A stretch of DNA of 64,000 nucleotides, taken from positions 41,974-105,973 of the forward strand of contig CACWFY010000019.1 of the NCBI GenBank assembly GCA_902760345.1, in the 5' to 3' direction. This DNA is from an uncultured Bacteroidales bacterium. Its GTDB lineage: Bacteria; Bacteroidota; Bacteroidia; Bacteroidales; Bacteroidaceae. A program made the position numbers and the translations under genes. Shown here in pieces: positions 32,787-40,882 of the stretch; position 1 is the first letter of the stretch; each line of letters opens with the position of its first letter. The notes under the pieces are model-generated. The model ran no database searches. It was not told the DNA's origin and saw nothing but the letters and a program-made list of their open reading frames with translations.

Positions 32787-34055
32787 ATGAACAAACGTAA
32801 TCCGTGGGCTTGGGTTCCCACACTCTACTTCGCTGAGGGCGTGCCCTATGTGGCCGTCATGACCATCTCGCTCATCATGTATAAACGACTGGGCCTGTCG
32901 AACACCGACATCACGCTATACACCTCGTGGCTTTACCTGCCGTGGGTCATCAAGCCCTTGTGGAGTCCGTTTGTCGACATGCTGAAGTCGAAGCGCTGGT
33001 GGATTGTCACCATGCAGCTGCTTATTGGTGCCGCTTTGGCAGGTGTGGCATTCACTATTCCCGGGCCGTGGTGGTTACAGGCTTCGCTATGCTTCTTCTG
33101 GCTGATGGCTTTCTCGAGTGCCACCCACGATATTGCCGCCGACGGCTTCTACATGCTTGGACTCGACCAGCACGAACAGGCCTATTTCGTGGGCATCCGC
33201 TCGACATTCTATCGCATTGCCACCATCTTCTCCTCAGGACTGCTGGTCGGACTGGCTGGTGCCCTTCAGGTGCTGACGCGCAACATCCGCTATTCGTGGA
33301 GCCTGGTGTTCTACCTCATGGCCGGACTATTTATCGCCCTGTGGCTCTACCATAGCTGGGCACTTCCCAAGCCCTCTGAGGATGGCGAGAAGACGCAGAA
33401 AACGGTCAGCGGCATTCTGAATGAGTTTAAAGAGACGCTTTTCACCTTCTTCCAGAAGCCACAGGTGTGGATAGGCCTGTGCTTCATGCTTTTCTACCGC
33501 ATGCCTGAAGGACTGCTGGCAAAGGTCAGCGCTCTGTTTCTGGTCGACGTGGCCCACAAGGGCGGACTGGGCCTCTCTGACGGAGAATACGGACTGGTAC
33601 AGGGAACAGTGGGCGTCATCGGACTCACCCTTGGTGGCATCCTGGGTGGCATCTGTGCCAGTCGCGACGGACTGAAGCGTTGGCTATGGCCCATGGTCAT
33701 GGCCATTACGTTGCCCGACCTGGTATATGTCTACCTGTCGTATGTCCTACCCTCATCGCTGCTCGTCATTAACGTCTGCGTATTCATCGAGCAGTTCGGC
33801 TACGGTTTCGGTTTCTCAGCCTATATGCTCTACCTTATATATTATAGTCAGGGCAACCACAAGACGTCACACTATGCCCTCTGTACCGCCTTCATGGCAT
33901 TGTCGATGATGATTCCAGGACTCTTTGCCGGTGCCCTGCAAGAGGCCGTAGGCTATCAAGTCTTCTTCCTCATCGTCGTAGCAGCCTGTTCGCTGACCTA
34001 CATCGTCACGTGGTTCCTCGATATCGATCCGGAGTTCGGAAAGAAACAGGAATAA
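32787..34055 (+). CDS. AmpG-like MFS permease
   Basis: A 422-residue, 12-helix major-facilitator protein. The start WAWVPTLYFAEGVPYVAVM followed by LGLSNTDITLYTSW and PWVIKPLWSPFVD is characteristic of AmpG-type permeases, which import anhydro-muropeptides for peptidoglycan recycling in Gram-negative bacteria. SATHDIAADGFYM near residue 113 is another family segment. It lies 5 bp after the GT/DUF4922/SpoIID gene, and the pair is probably one transcription unit with a joint role in muropeptide turnover. Other small substrates cannot be excluded. Confidence 0.88.
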   Translation: MNKRNPWAWVPTLYFAEGVPYVAVMTISLIMYKRLGLSNTDITLYTSWLYLPWVIKPLWSPFVDMLKSKRWWIVTMQLLIGAALAGVAFTIPGPWWLQASLCFFWLMAFSSATHDIAADGFYMLGLDQHEQAYFVGIRSTFYRIATIFSSGLLVGLAGALQVLTRNIRYSWSLVFYLMAGLFIALWLYHSWALPKPSEDGEKTQKTVSGILNEFKETLFTFFQKPQVWIGLCFMLFYRMPEGLLAKVSALFLVDVAHKGGLGLSDGEYGLVQGTVGVIGLTLGGILGGICASRDGLKRWLWPMVMAITLPDLVYVYLSYVLPSSLLVINVCVFIEQFGYGFGFSAYMLYLIYYSQGNHKTSHYALCTAFMALSMMIPGLFAGALQEAVGYQVFFLIVVAACSLTYIVTWFLDIDPEFGKKQE

Positions 34056-34077
34056 ATAAAACGATCTATAGTCGAAT

Positions 34078-34116
34078 ACAAAAGAGACGTTTCTTTTGAG
34101 CACAAAAGAGACGTTC
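34078..34116 (+). repeat. Two direct repeats of ACAAAAGAGACGTT, 24-bp period
   Basis: ACAAAAGAGACGTTT (34078-34092) and ACAAAAGAGACGTTC (34102-34116) lie after the permease gene. The first can fold on itself (CAAAAGA/TTCTTTTG) and the second leads into a T run, so the pair may act as a terminator. The rest of 34117-34211 is AT-rich and holds nothing recognisable. Confidence 0.6.
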
Positions 34117-34211
34117 CTTTTTGTATATTACTTGCTGTTGTTGTTTAGTGTTAACATATATAAAACGAATATTATTTATATCATAAAATTGTTATTTTGT
34201 ACAACAAAAGA

Positions 34212-34242
34212 TTGGAATTTTGGAAAAATATCCTTATCTTTG
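34212..34242 (+). promoter_or_regulatory. Promoter of the lysozyme-like protein gene
   Basis: TTG (34212-34214), 20 bp and TATCTTTG (34235-34242) match the consensus, giving a leader of about 65 bases before ATG 34314. Confidence 0.8.
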
Positions 34243-34313
34243 CGTTTAGTAAACATATAGCATAGCGATTGAATGTCTTGTGTAAGACAGTTGTGCTCTA
34301 AAAGAATGAGACT

Positions 34314-34751
34314 ATGAAGAACTATGTAAGAATTGCCTGTTTAACAAGCATGATTTTATGGTTAGTCCCAACAATAGCTTTGGCAGGAACTAAAGAGAAG
34401 AGCTCAACATTTGACTGGAATCCTGTTATCGATGCAATCATCGCTGTGGAGAGCGAAGGCAATGCCAAGGCCATTGACTATAGTGGCAGATCATGTGGCA
34501 TTTTACAGATTACTCCGGTACTTGTAAAAGAGTGCAACCGTATTCTGAAGATACTGAAAAGCACCAAGCGCTATGTCTTAGGCGACCGTTTCAATGCCGC
34601 CAAGTCGAAGGAGATGTTTCTGTTGTACCAGTCTTTCTACAATCCTCAGAACGATGTAGAGAAAGCCATTCGTTCGTGGAACGGTGGCATAGGCTACACC
34701 AAACGAGGTACTCAAAAGTATTTTGAAAAAGTAATGAGTAAAATGAAGTAG
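34314..34751 (+). CDS. Secreted lytic-transglycosylase-like protein
   Basis: A 145-residue exported protein: the signal peptide ends around VPTIALA (residue 24). The mature part is a small lysozyme/SLT-like fold, with VIDAIIAVESEGNAKAID containing the candidate catalytic Glu near residue 49, SGRSCGILQITP as the conserved GxxQI strand, and AIRSWNGGIGYTK near the end. Such proteins cleave peptidoglycan strands in the periplasm. It has its own promoter and terminator. It follows an AmpG-like permease gene, so a link to wall turnover is plausible. Confidence 0.82.
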   Translation: MKNYVRIACLTSMILWLVPTIALAGTKEKSSTFDWNPVIDAIIAVESEGNAKAIDYSGRSCGILQITPVLVKECNRILKILKSTKRYVLGDRFNAAKSKEMFLLYQSFYNPQNDVEKAIRSWNGGIGYTKRGTQKYFEKVMSKMK

Positions 34752-34773
34752 AAAATGAGTTTACATGAATAAA

Positions 34774-34807
34774 AGAAGCGCGGGTTGTACGACCGGCGCT
34801 TCTTTTT
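34774..34807 (+). terminator. Rho-independent terminator
   Basis: AGAAGCGC (34774-34781) pairs with GCGCTTCT (34796-34803) and runs into T5; an inner GGTTGTACGACC strengthens it. Confidence 0.92.
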
Positions 34808-34853
34808 GTGTATTTATCATCGTGTTATAACGTCTCTCGCTTACAATTCAAAA

Positions 34854-35771
34854 TCAGATTCCGAGACCTCCATCAAAATTCGTTTCAACAGCCTTCATCT
34901 GCTGAATGCGCGAATAAGGCGGCACGCTATGAGTGACCCAGATGTTGCCACCGATGACCGAGTCGTGGCCAATGGTGATGCGTCCTAGGATAGAAGCGTT
35001 GGAATAGACTGTCACATTGTCTTCGATAATCGGGTGACGTGGCACGTTGAGCATATTGCCGTTCTCGTCATACTTAAAGCTCTTGGCACCAAGCGTGACA
35101 CCCTGATAGAGAGTGACATGATTGCCGATGATACACGTCTCGCCGATGACGACACCCGTGCCGTGGTCAATGGCGAAATATTCGCCGATCTGTGCACCCG
35201 GATGGATGTCAATACCTGTCTTCGAATGGGCCAACTCGGTGATAATACGCGGTATGACGGGAATACGCAACTCGTGCAACTTATGGGCGATACGGTAGTG
35301 CGTCATAGTGTTCATCACCGGATAACAGAAAATCACCTCGCCATAGTTGGGAGCAGCAGGGTCGTTGTCGAACATGGCCTGTACGTCGGTATAGAGCAGT
35401 CGCTTGATTTCGGGAAGTGCATCGAGAAACTCCAGCGTCAGCCGCTCAGCTTCCTGATACACCTGCTGCTTGGTCTTGATATTCTCACAATCTTCGCAAA
35501 ACTGCAGGCCGTGGGCAATCTGTTTTGTCAGCAGGCCTTGCAGTTCCTCCATGTGTACACCAATATAGTAGGAACGAATGGTCTCGTCGGGCTGGCGCTT
35601 GTTGAAGTAATCTGGGAAGATGATACTCTTGGCCAATCGGACAATCTCTTTTACCTGCTCGACAGAAGGCAGGGGAGCCTCCGTCGCAGGCATCATACCA
35701 ATCTCCTGAGGCGTCATACGCGACAGGAGTTCGACATTCTTAAGCAATATGTCGTTACTATTCTTATCCAT
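34854..35771 (-). CDS. Serine O-acetyltransferase (EpsC/CysE type)
   Basis: A 305-residue enzyme that makes O-acetylserine, the cysteine precursor. The N-terminal helical domain contains LLYTDVQAMFDNDPAAPNYG, and the C-terminal left-handed beta-helix has ALIHRGA-like hexads: GIDIHPGAQIGEYFAIDHG with the catalytic His, GVVIGETCIIGNHVTLYQG, and GRITIGHDSVIGGNIWV. The protein is longer than E. coli CysE (273) because of the N-terminus. The start is ATG 35771; the frame reaches a TTG at 35783, but the promoter -7 box TACCTTTG (35788-35781) covers that point. Confidence 0.93.
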   Translation of the reverse strand: MDKNSNDILLKNVELLSRMTPQEIGMMPATEAPLPSVEQVKEIVRLAKSIIFPDYFNKRQPDETIRSYYIGVHMEELQGLLTKQIAHGLQFCEDCENIKTKQQVYQEAERLTLEFLDALPEIKRLLYTDVQAMFDNDPAAPNYGEVIFCYPVMNTMTHYRIAHKLHELRIPVIPRIITELAHSKTGIDIHPGAQIGEYFAIDHGTGVVIGETCIIGNHVTLYQGVTLGAKSFKYDENGNMLNVPRHPIIEDNVTVYSNASILGRITIGHDSVIGGNIWVTHSVPPYSRIQQMKAVETNFDGGLGI

Positions 35772-35780
35772 AGATGGCGA

Positions 35781-35811
35781 CAAAGGTACGAAATAAATTT
35801 CTTTTATGCAA
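35781..35811 (-). promoter_or_regulatory. Promoter of the serine acetyltransferase gene
   Basis: On the minus strand, TTG (35811-35809), 20 bp and TACCTTTG (35788-35781). It overlaps the last codons of the upstream response regulator gene, giving the acetyltransferase its own promoter. Confidence 0.78.
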
Positions 35812-36514
35812 GCGTATGGCGGTCGAAGTATTGCAGCACCTCGTCTTTATAGGAGTCTGAGATGGGAATGAACTGGTCGCCAATAACGATACGCAGGCGG
35901 TCGACAGCCTCGGCATAGACCATATGAACGATGTAACTGCGATGGGTGCGCAGGAATTCTGGGCGCTGCAAATAGTCCTCAAGCTTCTTCATATTCATCA
36001 ACGACATAATCTTCTGGCCGTCACGCAGATAGATGCGTACATAGTCCTTCAGCCCCTCAATATAGAGAATGTCGTCGAGAGACACACGCAGCAGCTTATA
36101 ATCGCTCTTGACATAGATAAAGCGGTCTTCCACACAGGCCTGCTGCTTCTGTGAGAAGGTAAACCACTCCATGGCCTTGTTGGCGGCATTCAGGAAGTCC
36201 TGATAGGAGATGGGTTTCGTCAGGTAATCCAGGGCATTGACCTTATAGCCCTCTATCGCATACTGCTGGAAAGCTGTGGTAAACACAATTTTCGTACTTG
36301 GCGGTAGTACTTTGGCAAACTCGATACCACTCAGTTCAGGCATCTGGATGTCCAGAAACAGCAGCTGGGCAGGATTGTCGCGCAGCTCTTTCATGGCCTC
36401 CAGGGCGCTGCCGTAGCTGCCTATCAGCTGAAGGAATGGTGTCTTCTCTGCATAACTCTTCAGCAGTCCTGCTGCCAAAGGTTCGTCGTCAATAATAGCG
36501 CATTTGATAATCAT
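35804..36514 (-). CDS. LytTR-family response regulator
   Basis: A 236-residue DNA-binding regulator with an N-terminal receiver domain (IIDDEP at 7-12, phospho-acceptor Asp 55 in LLFLDIQMPE, KP near 125) and a C-terminal LytTR domain (about 140-235: FIYVKSDYKLLRVSLDDILY, FLRTHRSYIVH). Its start overlaps the kinase gene by four bases, so the pair is translationally coupled. It is the last regulatory gene of the TolC/MacAB operon and probably controls efflux genes in response to an envelope or peptide signal; the target is inferred only from position. Confidence 0.93.
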   Translation of the reverse strand: MIIKCAIIDDEPLAAGLLKSYAEKTPFLQLIGSYGSALEAMKELRDNPAQLLFLDIQMPELSGIEFAKVLPPSTKIVFTTAFQQYAIEGYKVNALDYLTKPISYQDFLNAANKAMEWFTFSQKQQACVEDRFIYVKSDYKLLRVSLDDILYIEGLKDYVRIYLRDGQKIMSLMNMKKLEDYLQRPEFLRTHRSYIVHMVYAEAVDRLRIVIGDQFIPISDSYKDEVLQYFDRHTLA

Positions 36515-37560
36515 AAATAAATGGTTATTTTTGAGTTATAAATTCTTTGATCTTCTGTTGTCCCCCGCTCCCACTCATAGCGGTCGGGGTATGAAATATC
36601 CAATCTTCGCTGCACCTGTTGCAGTCCAATGCCGTGACCGCTATGGTCAGTACCAGTCTTGGGATAGTTCGAATTGCTGATGTTGCAAACGACCTCCTTC
36701 TCTCCCCCACTTATATGGATATGGATAAACGAGGGTTCCGTAGAGCTGATGCCATGCTTGAAGGCGTTCTCGACTAACGAGATGAAGAGCATCGGTGCAA
36801 TCTCGACATCGGTCCGTGAACAATCTACGTCAAACTTGACATCTACTGACTGAGGCAGACGGATACGCATCAGGTTGACATAGTTCTGCAGAAACTCTAC
36901 CTCGTCCTTCAGCGTCACCGTGGGCTGCTGGTAGTCATAGAGTATGTGGCGCAGCATCTTGGCCAGTTCCTGGATAGCCTCCTGGGCCTTGACGGTATCA
37001 AAAGCCGTGAGTGCATAGATGTTGTTGAGCGTGTTGAGCAGGAAGTGCGGATTGATCTGATTGCGCAGGTTGCTCAACTCCGTCTTGACACGCGCTGCCT
37101 CCGATTCTTTCAGCTTCTGGTCGGTGGTCACCCAACGACGGGCAAGAGCCAGCGCTGTAGCACCACCAGCGAAGATAGCCAGGTTAAGGCTATCGCGGGC
37201 AATGTAAGAGATAGTGCCGATGGTATCGGACTGAGTTCTGAAAGTTGGCACATAGATAGTGTTGACATAAACCATCCAATAGTGCAGAAGCGTACCTAAG
37301 GTGAGCAGCAGCATGACGTTGATGAGCAGGTCGTAACGATGCTTTCCCGCTACAAACAATTTGGGGGCCAGAATGATATAGTTCAAGTAGAAAACTATCA
37401 TCTGGAACAGCGGGGTCATGCACGTCATCAGATAGTGAGGGAACTCAAAACCCGTACCCCTCCAATAAGTTAGGGGCGACAGGAAAAGGAATGCCCACAG
37501 GGCCATGTGGCACGCACCGGCCAGATTTTTGTTGATGTCGAAATAACTGCCTTTACTCAT
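36511..37560 (-). CDS. Membrane sensor histidine kinase (LytS/YehU type)
   Basis: A 349-residue sensor kinase. Four hydrophobic segments occupy roughly residues 16-135. The phospho-acceptor region is QINPHFLLNTLNNIYALT with His 172, typical of the His_kinase (LytS/YehU) family. The ATP-binding part has LVENAFKHGI and GHGIGLQQVQRRL. The first eight bases overlap the end of the MacB-like permease gene, and the response regulator follows with a four-base overlap. Confidence 0.92.
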   Translation of the reverse strand: MSKGSYFDINKNLAGACHMALWAFLFLSPLTYWRGTGFEFPHYLMTCMTPLFQMIVFYLNYIILAPKLFVAGKHRYDLLINVMLLLTLGTLLHYWMVYVNTIYVPTFRTQSDTIGTISYIARDSLNLAIFAGGATALALARRWVTTDQKLKESEAARVKTELSNLRNQINPHFLLNTLNNIYALTAFDTVKAQEAIQELAKMLRHILYDYQQPTVTLKDEVEFLQNYVNLMRIRLPQSVDVKFDVDCSRTDVEIAPMLFISLVENAFKHGISSTEPSFIHIHISGGEKEVVCNISNSNYPKTGTDHSGHGIGLQQVQRRLDISYPDRYEWERGTTEDQRIYNSKITIYL

Positions 37561-38767
37561 GGCGAATAGCTTCTATCGGATCCATATTAGCTGCCTTCTG
37601 AGCAGGGATGTATCCAAAGAGTACGCCAATGAAGACGCACACCATAAAGGACACATAGATGCTCCATGCAGGTACACTGGAGGGCATACCAAACGAGCCC
37701 AGGAAGGCGCTGGCCGTACATCCTACGAGAATACCCAGCAGACCGCCCGTCACGCTGATGAGCACCGACTCGATGAGGAACTGCAGCGAGATGACGGGCC
37801 CAGTGGCACCAACGGCCATACGCAGTCCGATTTCCTTGGTTCGCTCCGTAACAGACACCAGCATGATGTTCATAATGCCGATACCAGCCACGAGCAGCGA
37901 GAAGGCAGCAGCCACGACAAGGATGAGCGTCACGGTATCCATCGTCGTCGACATGGTCTCCATCATCTCTGCCTGAGAACGGATGGTGAAGTCGTCGGCA
38001 GCGTCGCCCTTTAGCTTGTGATTGTCGCGCAACATCTGTGTCAGCTCCTCAATAGCGGCATCTGAAAGCTCCTCGGTGAGGGCTGAGCAGACAATGCTGG
38101 AGAAATAGGTCTGGGCAGCAATACGCTTCATCACCGTAGTATACGGGGCAATGACCACGTTGTCCTGGTCCATACCCCACGAGTTATAACCTTTCGACTT
38201 CAACACACCCACGACACGCATTGGGATACTTTTGAAGCGAATGGTCTTGCCTATGGGATCATGGCCGCTAAACAACTCCTTGACGATGGTGGCACCAACA
38301 ACGCAGACCTTAGCGGCCTTCTTGATGTCTTCGTCTGTGAAGCAGTCGCCTTCCTCTACCGACCATTGTTTGATATCCAGATACTCCGTCGACTCTCCAT
38401 ACATCGACGTCGTAGTATTGTTGTTGCCGTAGATGGCCTGTCCGCTAGCGGTGACCTCGGGCGACACCTTCGACACAAACTTTTTCTCGCGCATGATGCG
38501 CTCATAGTCCGCCATCTTCAGCGTCTGCATGGCCGAGGGGTCTTGGCGCACGCCACCACGCATATCAGCTCCCGGACGGATGGTCAGCAGGTTGGTACCC
38601 ATCGTCGACAACTCCTGACGGATACTCTCCTTCGAGCCCTGTCCGATAGCCATCATAATGATGACCGCTGCCACACCGATGATGATACCCAACATCGAGA
38701 GGAACGAGCGCATCTTGTTGTTGGCCACCGCCTTGAAGCTTACTTTAAATAAATTCGTTATATTCAT
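37553..38767 (-). CDS. MacB-type ABC transporter permease
   Basis: A 404-residue permease of the MacB/FtsX family. The N-terminal helix and MLGIIIGVAAVIIMMAIGQG (about 26-45) are followed by a large periplasmic domain (about 50-275) and three C-terminal helices with ERTKEIGLRMAVGAT near residue 312. The separate ATPase is encoded upstream, so MacB is split here. It probably exports peptides or macrolide-type compounds through the TolC-like channel in the same operon. A 90-bp gap with a dispersed hairpin element separates it from the ATPase gene. Confidence 0.92.
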   Translation of the reverse strand: MNITNLFKVSFKAVANNKMRSFLSMLGIIIGVAAVIIMMAIGQGSKESIRQELSTMGTNLLTIRPGADMRGGVRQDPSAMQTLKMADYERIMREKKFVSKVSPEVTASGQAIYGNNNTTTSMYGESTEYLDIKQWSVEEGDCFTDEDIKKAAKVCVVGATIVKELFSGHDPIGKTIRFKSIPMRVVGVLKSKGYNSWGMDQDNVVIAPYTTVMKRIAAQTYFSSIVCSALTEELSDAAIEELTQMLRDNHKLKGDAADDFTIRSQAEMMETMSTTMDTVTLILVVAAAFSLLVAGIGIMNIMLVSVTERTKEIGLRMAVGATGPVISLQFLIESVLISVTGGLLGILVGCTASAFLGSFGMPSSVPAWSIYVSFMVCVFIGVLFGYIPAQKAANMDPIEAIRHE

Positions 38768-38787
38768 AATTTACTTTGTTCATTATG

Positions 38788-38849
38788 ACTTTTGTCACGA
38801 CTCGGCATAACCCGAACATGTTCAGTTCTGCTCTCGCTGTTCCAAAAGT
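38788..38849 (+). repeat. Variable-core hairpin element, copy C
   Basis: Outer arms ACTTTTG (38788-38794) and CAAAAGT (38843-38849) are a perfect inverted repeat. Inside are the constant flanks GTCACGACTCGG and CTCTCGCTGTTCC, and a core around CGAACATGTTCAG. It fills most of the space between the efflux ATPase and permease genes, inside their operon. Confidence 0.75.
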
Positions 38850-38857
38850 TCATTTTT

Positions 38858-39613
38858 TTAGTCGTCCACAGGAGCAGGCAACTTGGCCAGAGCCTCTGCT
38901 GCCGACTTGATATTCGTATTGATGGTGTCCTCGCGAATCTTTCCGTCGCGCAGATTGATGTTGCGCGAGGCATATTCCGCAATCTCAGGGTTGTGGGTCA
39001 CGAAGATAATGGTATGGCCCTGTTTATAGAGCTCCTGAAAGAGCACCAGCATCTCGAACGAGGTGCGCGTGTCCAGGTTACCCGTAGCCTCGTCGGCCAA
39101 CAGCACAGCTGGTTCGTTCACCAAGGCACGGGCAATGGCTACACGCTGCATCTGACCACCCGACATCTGGTTGGACTTATGCATCAGACGGTCGCCCAAG
39201 CCTACGGCCTGCAGGGCCTTGATGGCAGCACGGCGACGCTGACGGGCATCATATTTCGAATTATACATCAGCGGCAGTTCCACGTTCTCGACAGCGGTGG
39301 TCTTTGCCAGCAGGTTGTAGTTCTGGAACACGAAGCCAATCTTCTGGTTGCGCAGATGGGCACGCTGGGTCTTCGACATGGTGCGCACGCTAATGCCGTC
39401 AAGAAAGTACTCTCCGCTGGTAGGCGTATCGAGACAGCCCAACTGGTTGAGCAGCGTCGACTTGCCCGAGCCGGAAGTACCCTGGATGGTGACAAACTCG
39501 CCCTCGTAGATCTTGAACGAGACACCACGCAACGCCTTCACCGTCTCAGAGCCTACCTGGAAGTAGCGCTTGACGTTCTGTAGCTCGATGACTACTTTTC
39601 TATTGTCGTCCAT
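38858..39613 (-). CDS. ABC transporter ATPase (MacB/LolD type)
   Basis: A 251-residue ATP-binding subunit. Walker A GTSGSGKSTLLNQLG is near residue 44, the Q-loop FQNYNLLAKTTAVENVELPL follows, the signature is MSGGQMQRVAIARAL near 148, and Walker B is VLLADEATGNLDT. The pattern is that of MacB/LolD ATPases. It energises the permease encoded next. It lies 32 bp after the MacA-like gene. Confidence 0.95.
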   Translation of the reverse strand: MDDNRKVVIELQNVKRYFQVGSETVKALRGVSFKIYEGEFVTIQGTSGSGKSTLLNQLGCLDTPTSGEYFLDGISVRTMSKTQRAHLRNQKIGFVFQNYNLLAKTTAVENVELPLMYNSKYDARQRRRAAIKALQAVGLGDRLMHKSNQMSGGQMQRVAIARALVNEPAVLLADEATGNLDTRTSFEMLVLFQELYKQGHTIIFVTHNPEIAEYASRNINLRDGKIREDTINTNIKSAAEALAKLPAPVDD

Positions 39614-39645
39614 AGTCTTAATTCTTACATCTTACATCAGACATA

Positions 39646-40848
39646 TTACCTCTTTGGCTGCTGGCCGCCGCCACTCTGCTGTCTGTTGTTGTTACGTGGA
39701 CGTGGCATGAAGGGGTTCTGAGCCTGCTGGCCTGCCTCCTCCGTCTCGCCACCGCTGAGTTTGAAGTCGACGAGCACCTCAGCACCCTCGCTGATGCCGC
39801 TGACAATCTCTGTCAGCATACCATTGGTGGTACCGATCTCCACAGCGTGAGCCTTGAAGGTATTGCCCTCCAGCGTCCACACCTTAGTAGGCGCCTCGAC
39901 ATCTTCTATCTGCTGACCTTTCGATAGCAAAGCCTCGTTAGGCACGAAGCGCAGAGCCTTGGCAGGGGCTGCCAGCACATTGCTCTTCTCAAGCGTAAAG
40001 ATAGTGACGTTGGCCGTCAGTCCGGGCTTGAGTTTCAGGTCTTTGTTGGGAGCCGAGATAACCACCTCGTAGGTCACCACATTGCTCGTCGTGGTAGCCT
40101 GCTGGCGTACTTGCGTCACCTGTCCGTCGAACTTGTCGTCGGGGAAGGCGTCAACGGTAAACGATACGCGCTGGCCTTCCTTCACGCCACCAATGTCAGC
40201 CTCGTCTATATCGGCAATCACGCGCATGTCTGTCAGGTCCTGGGCAATGGTAAACAGTTCAGGGGTGTTGAACGAGGCGGCCACGGTCTGACCTTCCTCG
40301 ACCGACTTCGAGAGCACGACGCCGTCGATGGGCGACGTGATGGTGGCATAGCCGAGGTTGGTCTGAGCCTTCTGCACACTCTCGCGGGCCGAGGCGGTAG
40401 TCTGGCGGGCTTTCTCATAGCTCAACTTCGCACTCTCATAGTCGTTAGCGCTCACCAGTCCCTTGTCAAACAGTTTCTGATAGCGCTGGAAGTTGGCCGT
40501 CTCATAGCTGAGGGTACTCTGTGCCGATGTCAGCTCAGCCTTCGCACGGTTCAGCTCACTAGTCAGGTTGGTACGGTCCAGTTCAGCAATCACCTGTCCC
40601 TTTTTCACCACCGAGTTGTAGTCGACATAGAGCTTCGAGACAATACCACTCACCTGCGTACCTACCGTAACGCTGGTGACGGGCTCGATGGTTCCCGTAG
40701 CAGTAATACTGGTTTTGATGTCCTGACGCTCTAATTTAGCGGTTTCAAACTCCACCTGTGCTTCTTTCTTGCCACCCGACAAGAGCCACACAACGATGAC
40801 TATCAGGGCAACTGCCGCTATAGCCATCCACACTTTCTTGTTCTTCAT
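39646..40848 (-). CDS. MacA-like periplasmic adaptor
   Basis: A 400-residue membrane-fusion protein that links the inner-membrane MacB transporter to the outer-membrane channel. The start MKNKKVWMAIAAVALIVIVV is a signal anchor; the frame opens further at 40875, but those nine residues are atypical. TATGTIEPVTSVTVGTQVSG is the first lipoyl half, a coiled-coil hairpin runs about 95-160 (NLTSELNRAKAELTSAQ), GYATITSPIDGVVLS is the second lipoyl half, and beta-barrel and membrane-proximal domains follow. The C-terminus is Gln/Asn/Arg-rich. Confidence 0.93.
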   Translation of the reverse strand: MKNKKVWMAIAAVALIVIVVWLLSGGKKEAQVEFETAKLERQDIKTSITATGTIEPVTSVTVGTQVSGIVSKLYVDYNSVVKKGQVIAELDRTNLTSELNRAKAELTSAQSTLSYETANFQRYQKLFDKGLVSANDYESAKLSYEKARQTTASARESVQKAQTNLGYATITSPIDGVVLSKSVEEGQTVAASFNTPELFTIAQDLTDMRVIADIDEADIGGVKEGQRVSFTVDAFPDDKFDGQVTQVRQQATTTSNVVTYEVVISAPNKDLKLKPGLTANVTIFTLEKSNVLAAPAKALRFVPNEALLSKGQQIEDVEAPTKVWTLEGNTFKAHAVEIGTTNGMLTEIVSGISEGAEVLVDFKLSGGETEEAGQQAQNPFMPRPRNNNRQQSGGGQQPKR

Positions 40849-40882
40849 ATATTTTTCTCTATTCTCTATTAACAATATAAAC

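Noticed and set aside
34117-34211. Possible regulatory RNA in the AT-rich gap
   Set aside because: Only short AT-rich stretches are visible; no stem or conserved motif supports an RNA gene.
38764-38982. Minus-strand 72-codon ORF over the efflux intergenic region
   Set aside because: It mostly shadows the ATPase gene and its end is the hairpin repeat; it has no start signal of its own.
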